Assembly: GCA_003164375.1 (NCBI GenBank)
Contig: PLTE01000080.1
Location: 1 to 19,645, forward strand
Length of the DNA: 19,645 bases
Direction of reading: 5' to 3'
Source of the DNA: Hyphomicrobiales bacterium
GTDB taxonomy: Bacteria; Pseudomonadota; Alphaproteobacteria; Rhizobiales; Xanthobacteraceae
Part shown: piece after piece, positions 1 to 6,531 of the stretch
Layout of the letters: each line of letters begins with the position of its first letter
How positions within the stretch are numbered: position 1 is the stretch's first letter
Translations under genes and position numbers: made by a program
Notes under the pieces: generated by a model
What the model was told of the DNA's origin: nothing
The model's input: only the letters and a program-made list of their open reading frames with translations
Databases searched by the model: none

Positions 1-915
1 CTCGCCGAATTCCTCGGCGGCGCCATCGGACTGTCATTGCTGTTGCACATGCCGCTCCTTGCCGGAATGACGGTCACCGCGATCGTCACCTACGGCCTTC
101 TGACGTGCGGGCAATTCGGCTTCCGGCCGCTTGAACTGATCATCGGCTCGATCGTCGGACTGATCTGCCTTTGCTATCTCGTCGAGATGTTCATCGCGCC
201 GGTCGACTGGGCCTCGGCAGCCTACCACACCGTCACGCCGCAAATCGCCGATGCCGAAGCGCTCTTGCTTGCCGTCGGCATCATCGGCGCGACGGTGATG
301 CCGCACGCCATCTACCTGCATTCCGGCCTGACCCAGGCACGCATTCCGGTTCGCGACGACGACGACCGGCGCATGGTTGTTCGGTTCTCCAACAGGGAAG
401 TCGTCGTTGCCCTCACCGTTGCCGGTCTCGTCAACATGGCGATGGTGATGATGGCGTCAGGCGCGTTCCACTCGGGCCATCCCGAAGTCGCCCAGATCGA
501 GACCGCCTATCACACGCTGACGCCGCTGCTCGGCGCCGGCGCGGCCGGGGTCTTCCTGGTCTCGCTCATCGCCTCGGGCATATCGGCCTCGACGGTCGGC
601 ACGATGGCCGGACAGATGATCATGCAGGGCTTCGTCGGCTTTCGTATTCCGATCTGGCTGCGCCGGGTGGTCACGATGCTGCCGGCCTTCGTCGTCGTCG
701 GGCTTGGCGCCAATACGACAAATGCCCTGGTCATCAGTCAGGTGGTTTTGAGCATCGCGCTGCCGCTGCCGATGATCTCGCTCATCATCTTCACCAGCAG
801 AACCGACATCATGGGCACATTCGCCAACGGCGCAGTGACGCGCGTCGCAGCCGTCGTCGCCACGGCGGCGGTGCTCGTTCTCAATATCGTGCTGATTGTG
901 CAAAGTCTCACTTAG
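1..915 (+). CDS. mntH: Nramp family divalent metal transporter (MntH-like), 5' end outside the window
   Basis: The reading frame is open from the first base (LAEFLGGAIG...), so the 304 residues seen are the C-terminal two thirds of a normal ~420-450 residue Nramp protein. The family takes up Mn2+ and other divalent metals with protons across the inner membrane. The best motif is MPHAIYLHSGLTQ at visible residues 100-112, the family's TM6 signature with the metal-binding Met and His. Several further hydrophobic helices follow, as expected for the second half of the LeuT-like fold. The DPGNW motif of TM1 would lie upstream of the window. The initiator is not visible; the first TTG, at 37, is internal. 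The gene stands alone, with a repeat and a hairpin directly after the stop. Family assignment is firm; the metal preference and the symbol are inferred. Confidence 0.88.
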   Translation, partial: LAEFLGGAIGLSLLLHMPLLAGMTVTAIVTYGLLTCGQFGFRPLELIIGSIVGLICLCYLVEMFIAPVDWASAAYHTVTPQIADAEALLLAVGIIGATVMPHAIYLHSGLTQARIPVRDDDDRRMVVRFSNREVVVALTVAGLVNMAMVMMASGAFHSGHPEVAQIETAYHTLTPLLGAGAAGVFLVSLIASGISASTVGTMAGQMIMQGFVGFRIPIWLRRVVTMLPAFVVVGLGANTTNALVISQVVLSIALPLPMISLIIFTSRTDIMGTFANGAVTRVAAVVATAAVLVLNIVLIVQSLT

Positions 916-978
916 CCCGGATCGAGCGCGAAATCCGGGGCTGGATCATCCCGGATTGCGCGCGCGCAACCCGGGCTA
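913..978. repeat. REP-like imperfect inverted repeat downstream of the Nramp gene
   Basis: The outer arms are TAGCCCGG (913-920) and CCGGGCTA (971-978). Inner complementary blocks (AATCCGGGG near 931-940 and CCCGGATTG near 950-958) allow one long cruciform. It starts inside the Nramp stop codon. The TAGCCCGGAT...AATCCGGGCTA type is familiar as an intergenic repeat in Bradyrhizobium-like genomes, so this is probably one copy of a dispersed family. That is from memory and cannot be tested within one window. Confidence 0.6.
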
Positions 979-993
979 AAGTTCTGTAGCAGT

Positions 994-1013
994 GCGGCCG
1001 CCGACGCGGCCGC
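994..1013. terminator. GC-rich hairpin between convergent Nramp and csp genes
   Basis: GCGGCCG (994-1000) and CGGCCGC (1007-1013) form a perfect 7-bp stem with a 6-nt loop. On the plus strand it is followed by a short pyrimidine stretch (CCTTCTTC) but no true T-run. It lies 7 nt beyond the csp stop, so it may end transcripts from both sides. Confidence 0.45.
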
Positions 1014-1020
1014 GCCTTCT

Positions 1021-1230
1021 TCACAACGTCTTCAGATTTTCAGCGGCCGACTTGCCGGTCTTACGGTCCACGACGACTTCGAAGGAAACGCGTTGACCTT
1101 CGCGCAGTTCGCGCAAGCCCGCACGTTCGACGGCGCTGATATGAACAAACACATCCTTGCCGCCGCCCTCGGGTTGAATGAAGCCATAACCCTTCTGGGC
1201 GTTGAACCACTTCACGGTACCGTTATCCAC
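1021..1230 (-). CDS. Cold-shock domain protein (CspA family)
   Basis: A 69-residue single cold-shock domain, the standard family length. It binds single-stranded RNA/DNA and acts as an RNA chaperone in the cytoplasm. RNP1 is K-G-Y-G-F-I (residues 13-18) and RNP2 is V-F-V-H-I (27-31). The start is GTG at 1230, supported by AAGGAG at 1237-1242 about 6 nt upstream; no ATG fits. It is monocistronic and convergent with the Nramp gene. Whether it is cold-induced, stationary-phase or constitutive cannot be told from the sequence. No function specific to its neighbours is apparent. Confidence 0.93.
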   Translation of the reverse strand: MDNGTVKWFNAQKGYGFIQPEGGGKDVFVHISAVERAGLRELREGQRVSFEVVVDRKTGKSAAENLKTL

Positions 1231-1584
1231 GGGTCTCTCCTTGTAGACATATCAATGTGAGCCGCGCAAATACGCTCGGCTCGGTTCGCTCGAGATTTTG
1301 GTGAAAGATCGTCAGTCAGGCGCGCTTATCGTCGCTGAGTGGCTAAGTCATTCGGCCGAAGCCTCGAAGTGATAAATTTAGCGGCAACGCGCATACTTCG
1401 CAAGACGGTGTCGGGCCGATTGTGACAGGCCGCGGACCGTCGACGACAGAGCCTTAATAAAATGGAAACTCGCGTTCCCGACGTCGGCGGAAACGCTCTA
1501 TAACATTGCGACGGGCCGCTTGCCGCGCTTGCCGGTGGGCATGAGGAATGCAACAACCCGACGCCCGAATGGAGGAAACCGCCT
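1231..1584. other. 354-nt divergent intergenic region between csp and the amidohydrolase
   Basis: Must hold the csp promoter (leftward) and the amidohydrolase promoter (rightward). Apart from the two ribosome binding sites I can support only one small perfect palindrome, TTCGGCCGAA at 1351-1360. No -35/-10 pair with good spacing, no FNR/FixK box and no convincing small gene are visible. A minus-strand frame crosses it but has no family resemblance. Confidence 0.5.
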
Positions 1585-2586
1585 ATGCGTGTCGTCGCAC
1601 TTGAGGAACATTTTTCTGTCCCGTCACTCACCAGCCGCATCGCCAAAGACGTGATTGCCCGCCGCGGTTTCCGGCCGAGAAAGATTACCCCCGGTGCAGT
1701 CAACCCGATGGAGCTATTGCCCGAGATCGGCGAGATACGGCTGAAGTCGATGGACGAGGCGGGCGTTAGCGTCCAGGTGCTCTCGAACGCCGGACCTGGC
1801 CCGGACCTGTTGCCCGGCGCCGACGGCATCGCGCTCGCGCGCGAAATCAACGACCACTTGGCGGCGGCGATCGCACGCCATCCGGACCGCTTCGCCGGTT
1901 TCGCCTGCTTGCCGCTGCAAAGCCCCGACGCTTGCCCCGCCGAGCTCAAACGCGCGGTCAAGGAACTGGGCTTTGTCGGCGCCATGGTCAACGGCACGAC
2001 CGAGGGCCGCTTCCTCGATCACCAGAGCTATGACGGCCTGCTCGCAGCCGCGGTCGAGCTTGACGTGCCGATCTATATTCATCCGCATATTCCGCCCGAA
2101 ACGGTGCGGCAGGCCTATTTCTCCGAGCTGCCGGACGGCGCCGCGCGCGTACTGGAAACCGCCGGCTGGGGCTGGCATTCGGAAACGGCGGTGCACCTTT
2201 TGCGCATGGTCATCGCCGGAACGCTCGATCGTCATCCCCGCTTGCGACTCATCATCGGCCATATGGGCGAGATGCTGCCGATGATGATGGCGCGCGCCGA
2301 CCAAGTGTTTCGGCACGACATCGAACATCTGAAGAGGCCGATCACCCGCGCCATCCTCGACCAGGTGTGGCTCGCCACCAGCGGCATTTTCGACCAGCCG
2401 CCGTTCCTCGCCGCGTTGCAGACATTCGGCATCGACCGCATCATGTTCTCGATCGACTATCCGTTCGCGCCGAACAAGGCTGGCCGCGCTTTCCTCAACA
2501 ATGTCGCGCTGGCGCCCGCCGACAAAGCCAAGCTCAGTCACGAGACGGCGGATGCGGTATTGAAGCTGAAGGTCGGTAAGGGGTAG
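1585..2586 (+). CDS. Amidohydrolase-2 family protein, gamma-resorcylate decarboxylase-like
   Basis: 333 residues, usual for the ACMSD / gamma-resorcylate decarboxylase branch of the amidohydrolase superfamily (PF04909), a metal-dependent TIM barrel. The N-terminal V-A-L-E-E-H gives Glu7 and His9. His166 lies in Y-I-H-P, His226 in G-H-M-G-E and Asp291 in S-I-D-Y-P-F. These match the metal ligands and catalytic His/Asp of gamma-resorcylate decarboxylase, so the protein should be active. The likely reaction is non-oxidative decarboxylation of a (hydroxy)aromatic acid; a hydrolase role is the alternative. The start is ATG at 1585 with GGAGGAAA 6-13 nt upstream. No aromatic-degradation genes lie beside it, so the substrate is unknown. 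Confidence 0.82.
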   Translation: MRVVALEEHFSVPSLTSRIAKDVIARRGFRPRKITPGAVNPMELLPEIGEIRLKSMDEAGVSVQVLSNAGPGPDLLPGADGIALAREINDHLAAAIARHPDRFAGFACLPLQSPDACPAELKRAVKELGFVGAMVNGTTEGRFLDHQSYDGLLAAAVELDVPIYIHPHIPPETVRQAYFSELPDGAARVLETAGWGWHSETAVHLLRMVIAGTLDRHPRLRLIIGHMGEMLPMMMARADQVFRHDIEHLKRPITRAILDQVWLATSGIFDQPPFLAALQTFGIDRIMFSIDYPFAPNKAGRAFLNNVALAPADKAKLSHETADAVLKLKVGKG

Positions 2587-2656
2587 CGCGGAACCATTCG
2601 GCGCCGAAGCGATTACCTGCTTGGCGCCTGCATCCCGGCGCGAAATTGGACTTACA

Positions 2657-2670
2657 TTGATCTAGCGCAA
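2657..2670 (+). promoter_or_regulatory. FNR/FixK-type anaerobox upstream of rquA
   Basis: TTGATCTAGCGCAA fits the FixK/FNR pattern TTG(A/C)-N6-(T/G)CAA; the left half is the full TTGAT and the right half GCAA. Its centre (2663.5) lies exactly where a class II FNR-type activator site would sit relative to the TATCCT at 2693-2698. A FixK-type regulator is encoded in this window. Binding is inferred. Confidence 0.7.
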
Positions 2671-2692
2671 GGCTGGCGGCCGGCGGGGGCAA

Positions 2693-2698
2693 TATCCT
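2693..2698 (+). promoter_or_regulatory. Candidate -10 element for rquA
   Basis: TATCCT sits at the -12 to -7 position predicted by placing the anaerobox centre at -41.5, which puts the transcription start near 2705. This matters for the start codon: an ATG at 2710 would have almost no leader, whereas 2839 leaves about 134 nt. Confidence 0.5.
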
Positions 2699-2838
2699 TA
2701 TTTGTCTGTATGTGCTTGTATCGGGACTGCGTGATGTCAGGCGAGTCCCCCGATAACCCGCGGTTTCCCTTCAACTGCGTTGGATGGCGTTCTCTTCTGC
2801 TTTTCACCAAAATCGTCCCCAAGGTACGGTGGCCCGTC

Positions 2839-3606
2839 ATGGTCGAAACCTACGCGCACCCCCTGAAGCTGCAGGGCCACCGATCCTCCGCCGATCTCAC
2901 CGGACCGCGTTCGGACGCCGGCATAGGCGCGGTACCGGATTATCTACGGACACATTATTGGTGGGCTTACATCCATCCTCGCTCCGTCAAATTCTTCGAG
3001 CGGCAGTGGCTGGTCAATCTTATCTTGTGGGGAAATTACGGCAGGCTGCGCGACGCGGCCTTGGCGAAATTGGGCGACACGCTGCCGGGCTCAACGTTGC
3101 AGGTGGCTTGCGCCTACGGCGATCTCAGCACCCACTTGCTGCGGAATGTCGCCTCTGGAAGCGGCAGTCTCGATATCGTCGATGTGCTGCCCATTCAACT
3201 GCAGAACCTGCGCGCGAAATTGCCCGCGGCAACATCGGTACGGCTGTTGGCGATGAACTCGGCGCAATTGCAGCTGCCGGATGGCAGTTACGATCGGGCG
3301 CTGTTGTTCTTCCTGCTGCACGAGCAACCGCCGAATGTGCGCCGCCAAACGCTGCGCGAGGTCTTCCGGGTCGTAAAGCCCGGCGGCAAGGTCGTGATCG
3401 TAGACTACGCGCGACCGCGATGGTGGCAGCCGCTGCGCTATGCGTGGCGCCCGCTGCTGGCGACGCTCGAACCGTTTGCGCTCGATCTGTGGCACCACGA
3501 CATCCGCAAGTGGATTCCGGCTGGCTGGGCGAGCCAGATCGATTCGCGGTCGTTCTTCGGCGGGCTCTACCAGATGACGACCTTCACGCGAGAGCAGCAG
3601 TCCTGA
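2839..3606 (+). CDS. rquA: Probable RquA, rhodoquinone biosynthesis methyltransferase-like enzyme
   Basis: 255 residues of the class I SAM-methyltransferase fold. RquA converts ubiquinone to rhodoquinone by replacing a ring methoxy group with an amino group, giving a low-potential quinone for fumarate-reducing, oxygen-poor growth. Recognised family stretches are VPDYLRTHYWWAYIHP (32-47), FFERQWLVNLILWGN (52-66), D-V-L-P-I-Q-L (115-121), FFLLHEQPP (157-165), VVKPGGK (178-184), EPFALDLW (211-218) and FFGGLY (239-244). Motif I is V-A-C-A-Y-G-D-L (89-96) rather than the usual GxGxG, which is typical of RquA as opposed to UbiE-like enzymes. The frame is open to an ATG at 2710, but that lies about 5 nt after the predicted transcription start. 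ATG 2839, with GGTGG 6 nt upstream, is preferred; 2734 is another possibility. An anaerobox precedes the gene. The assignment is from memory of the family. Confidence 0.8.
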   Translation: MVETYAHPLKLQGHRSSADLTGPRSDAGIGAVPDYLRTHYWWAYIHPRSVKFFERQWLVNLILWGNYGRLRDAALAKLGDTLPGSTLQVACAYGDLSTHLLRNVASGSGSLDIVDVLPIQLQNLRAKLPAATSVRLLAMNSAQLQLPDGSYDRALLFFLLHEQPPNVRRQTLREVFRVVKPGGKVVIVDYARPRWWQPLRYAWRPLLATLEPFALDLWHHDIRKWIPAGWASQIDSRSFFGGLYQMTTFTREQQS

Positions 3607-3692
3607 ACCAGGCTATTCCACGAACGGCGGCGCGCGCTTGAGCGCACTGCGACCGTGACGGAAGCGTTGCCTCATCGAGTTCGGCAATAGCG

Positions 3693-6392
3693 ATGTCAAC
3701 CTACCGCCTCGACAAGTTATTTTCGCCCAACTCTGTCGCCGTGGTCGGCGCCAGCCCTCGGCAAAAATCGCCGGGCCACGCCGTTCTCAACAACCTCGCC
3801 ACCGGCGGCTTCGCCGGCGCGGTTCACCTCGTCAATCCGGAATACGATTCGATCGCGGGAGTGCGAGCGGTCAAATGCTATGATGCGCTTCCGGACGCGC
3901 CAGACCTGGTCGTGATCGGCGTGCCTCCACCGGCCGTTCCCGGCATTATCTCCGCCGCCGGCGCCAAGGGTACGCCCGCGGGCATCATCTTGAGCGCAGG
4001 CCTGGGTCACGGCCCCGGTTCGCTCGCCGAGCAATGCGATAAGGCCGCACGCGCGACCGGAATGCGGCTTGTCGGGCCGAATTGCATCGGCGTGCTGGTG
4101 CCGCAAGCCAAGCTCAATGCCAGCTTCGCGGCGTCGATGCCGCGGCCGGGCGATCTGGCGCTGATCTCGCAATCCGGCGCCATCGCCGCGGGTCTCGTGG
4201 AATGGGCTTCGGTTCGCGGCATCGGATTTTCGGCCGTCGCCTCCATCGGCGACAGCATCGACGTCGATTTCGCCGACCTGCTCGATTACTTCGCGATGGA
4301 TCGGGCGACGCGAGCGATCCTGCTGTATATCGAATCTATCAAGGATGCGCGCAAGTTCATGTCGGCGGCGCGCGCAGCGGCGCGCTCAAAACCGGTGCTC
4401 GTCGTCAAGTCCGGGCGTCACGCCCAGGGAGCCAAGGCGGCGTTGACCCACACCGGCGCGCTGGCGGGTTCGGACGCGGTCTATGACGCAGCGTTCCGCC
4501 GCGCCGGGCTGATGCGGGTGCTCGATCTCGACGAGTTGTTCGCCGCCGCGGAAACCCTCGGTCACCGCACGACGCTGGTCGGCAAGCGGCTCACGATCTT
4601 GACCAATGGCGGCGGCGTTGGCGTGCTCGCCGTCGATCGGCTTGCCGATTTCGGCGGCGAACTGGCTAGCCTATCGCCCGCGGCGATACAAAAGCTCGAT
4701 GCGGTGCTGCCGCCGATCTGGTCGCACGCCAATCCGGTGGATATCGCCGGCGACGCGGACGACGAACGATACGCCGTGGCGCTTGAGCAATTGCTCGACG
4801 ACGAGGCCAACGACGCGATCCTGGTCATGAACGTGCCGACCGCTCTGGCATCTGCCGCGGACGCCGCGAAGGCGGTCATTGCCGTGACCGAGCGGCATCG
4901 CAAGACGCGCAGTCCGGCAAAGCCGGTCTTTGCGGTGTGGGTCGGCGGCAGCCGTCCGGCGGTGGCCGCGTTCAATGCCGCGGCCGTTCCCAGTTATGCG
5001 ACCGAAGCGGATGCGGTCGGCGGCTTCATGCATCTGGTGCGTTACCGGGAATCGCGCGAATTGCTGATGGCGACGCCGCCCAGCTTGCCGGAAGATTTTG
5101 CGCCGGACTCAGCTGCCGTGCGTCCTGTGATCGACGCCGCTCTGCGCGACCGGCGCACATGGCTCGATCCTATGGAAATACCGCGCGTTTTTTCGGCCTA
5201 CGCCATCCCGATCACGCCGGCCGCACTGGCGCAGGATGCCGACGAAGCCGCCGTTGCGGCGCGGCCGCACCTCGCCGCGGGCAATGCCGTCGTCGTCAAA
5301 ATTCTCTCGCCCGACATCGTGCACAAGTCGGAAGTCGGCGGCGTGCGGCTCAACCTCACCACCGAGCAAGCGGTGCGCCAGGCCACCGCGGAAATCTTGA
5401 GTCAGGCGCGTGCGGCAAGGCCCGACGCGCGCATTACCGGCGTGACGGTGTTTCCGATGATCGTCCGACCGAAGGCGCGGGAACTCATCGTCGGGCTGGC
5501 CGATGATCCGACCTTCGGTCCTGTCATCGTCTTCGGTCAAGGCGGCACAGCGGTCGAAGTGATCAGCGACAAGGCTTTGGCGCTGCCGCCGCTCGACCTC
5601 GCGCTGGCGCGCCGCCTCATCGCGCGCACCCGGGTCTCGCGGATTCTCAAGGCCTACCGCAACGTCCCCGCGGCGGACGAACAGGCCATTGCGCTATTGC
5701 TCGTCAAGCTGGCGCAGCTTGCCGCCGATTTCCCGGAAATCCGCGAAATCGATCTCAACCCGGTGCTCGCCGACGAAACAGGCGTGATCGCCGTCGATGC
5801 CCGCGTCGCGATCGCCCCGGTGGAGCCGCATCGCCGCGGCCCGTCGGGCCATCCCCGTTTTGCGATCCGGCCCTATCCGAAGGAGTGGGAGCGACGCATC
5901 TGCTTGCCGGACGGGACCGAATTCCTCGCGCGCCCTGTCCGTCCGGAGGACGAGCCATTATTCCCGCCGTTCTTCGCGGCCGTGACTCAACAGGACTTGC
6001 GCCTGCGCTTCTTTGCGCCGGTGAAGGACTTCAATCACGGCTTCATCGCGCGACTGACCCAGATCGACTACGCTCGCGCCATGGCCTTCATCGCGATCGA
6101 AGAGGCCACCGGCAAAATGCTCGGCGCCGTGCGTATTCACGCCGACGCCGACTACGAAAACGGCGAATATGCCATTCTGATCCGTTCCGATCTGAAGGGA
6201 CACGGGCTCGGCTGGCAATTGATGCAGCTGATGATCGAGTATGCCGGCGCCGAAGGGCTAAGCTGCGTTCACGGGCAGGTGTTGCAAGAGAACACGACGA
6301 TGCTCGGCATGTGCCGGGAACTCGGCTTTACGATCGCGGCCGATCCGCAGGAACACGCGATCAACGTCGTGACGTTGAAGCTCAAGCCTTAA
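3693..6392 (+). CDS. Pat-like fusion: NDP-forming acyl-CoA synthetase domains plus GNAT acetyltransferase
   Basis: 899 residues with the architecture of Pat/YfiQ protein lysine acetyltransferases (~880-900 aa). The order is a CoA-binding Rossmann domain (about 8-135, with VVGASP at 17-22), a succinyl-CoA-ligase-like domain (about 150-300), an ATP-grasp domain (about 490-715, VVVKILSPDIVHKSEVGGV near 530-550) and a C-terminal GNAT domain (about 735-895, with the acetyl-CoA loop K-G-H-G-L-G near 834). In this family the GNAT domain acetylates lysines, classically acyl-CoA synthetases such as Acs, while the synthetase part senses acetyl-CoA. The T-H-T-G-A motif (His253) at the phospho-histidine position is intact, so real ADP-forming acetate-CoA ligase activity is an alternative. 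The Shine-Dalgarno before ATG 3693 is weak. Its 3' end overlaps the convergent ccoS by 11 nt. Confidence 0.85.
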   Translation: MSTYRLDKLFSPNSVAVVGASPRQKSPGHAVLNNLATGGFAGAVHLVNPEYDSIAGVRAVKCYDALPDAPDLVVIGVPPPAVPGIISAAGAKGTPAGIILSAGLGHGPGSLAEQCDKAARATGMRLVGPNCIGVLVPQAKLNASFAASMPRPGDLALISQSGAIAAGLVEWASVRGIGFSAVASIGDSIDVDFADLLDYFAMDRATRAILLYIESIKDARKFMSAARAAARSKPVLVVKSGRHAQGAKAALTHTGALAGSDAVYDAAFRRAGLMRVLDLDELFAAAETLGHRTTLVGKRLTILTNGGGVGVLAVDRLADFGGELASLSPAAIQKLDAVLPPIWSHANPVDIAGDADDERYAVALEQLLDDEANDAILVMNVPTALASAADAAKAVIAVTERHRKTRSPAKPVFAVWVGGSRPAVAAFNAAAVPSYATEADAVGGFMHLVRYRESRELLMATPPSLPEDFAPDSAAVRPVIDAALRDRRTWLDPMEIPRVFSAYAIPITPAALAQDADEAAVAARPHLAAGNAVVVKILSPDIVHKSEVGGVRLNLTTEQAVRQATAEILSQARAARPDARITGVTVFPMIVRPKARELIVGLADDPTFGPVIVFGQGGTAVEVISDKALALPPLDLALARRLIARTRVSRILKAYRNVPAADEQAIALLLVKLAQLAADFPEIREIDLNPVLADETGVIAVDARVAIAPVEPHRRGPSGHPRFAIRPYPKEWERRICLPDGTEFLARPVRPEDEPLFPPFFAAVTQQDLRLRFFAPVKDFNHGFIARLTQIDYARAMAFIAIEEATGKMLGAVRIHADADYENGEYAILIRSDLKGHGLGWQLMQLMIEYAGAEGLSCVHGQVLQENTTMLGMCRELGFTIAADPQEHAINVVTLKLKP

Positions 6393-6531
6393 GGTCGTCG
6401 TCGGGCAGGATGCGCACGGCGGCGCCGTCGAGATCCTCATATTGTCCACTCTTGAGCGTCCACAGAAATCCGACCAGTCCCGCCAGACCGAGCAACAGCG
6501 CCATCGGCACGAGATAAATCAGGACGTTCAT
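6382..6531 (-). CDS. ccoS: CcoS, cbb3 oxidase assembly protein
   Basis: A 49-residue protein easily missed because of its size. It starts MNVLIYLVPMALLLGLAGLV, a single N-terminal membrane helix (about 3-24), then FLWTLKSGQYEDLDGAAVRIL, the typical CcoS/FixS pattern in which the short helix is followed by W-x-L-K-S-G-Q-Y/F-D/E-D-L. CcoS is needed to insert heme and copper cofactors into CcoN. Its ATG overlaps the ccoI stop as ATGA (6528-6531), so it is translationally coupled and the last gene of the operon. The stop (6382-6384) lies inside the convergent Pat-like gene. The C-terminal tail has the acidic D-D-D common in the family. Confidence 0.93.
   Translation of the reverse strand: MNVLIYLVPMALLLGLAGLVGFLWTLKSGQYEDLDGAAVRILPDDDLKA

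Noticed and set aside
1419..1460. TTGTGA and TAATAA as a promoter for the amidohydrolase
   Set aside because: Spacing of 29 nt is far from 16-18, so the pair is not a sigma-70 promoter.
1326..1997. 223-codon minus-strand frame overlapping the amidohydrolase
   Set aside because: Runs antisense to a well supported gene, low-complexity Arg/Ser/Ala composition, no motif or ribosome binding site. Typical GC-rich shadow frame.
2597..2608. TTCGGCGCCGAA palindrome after the amidohydrolase
   Set aside because: Perfect 12-bp palindrome but without a loop or T-run, and such GC palindromes are frequent at this composition; not enough for a terminator or operator.
2710..2838. N-terminal extension of RquA
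   Set aside because: No ribosome binding site, no family motif and the predicted transcription start leaves no leader.
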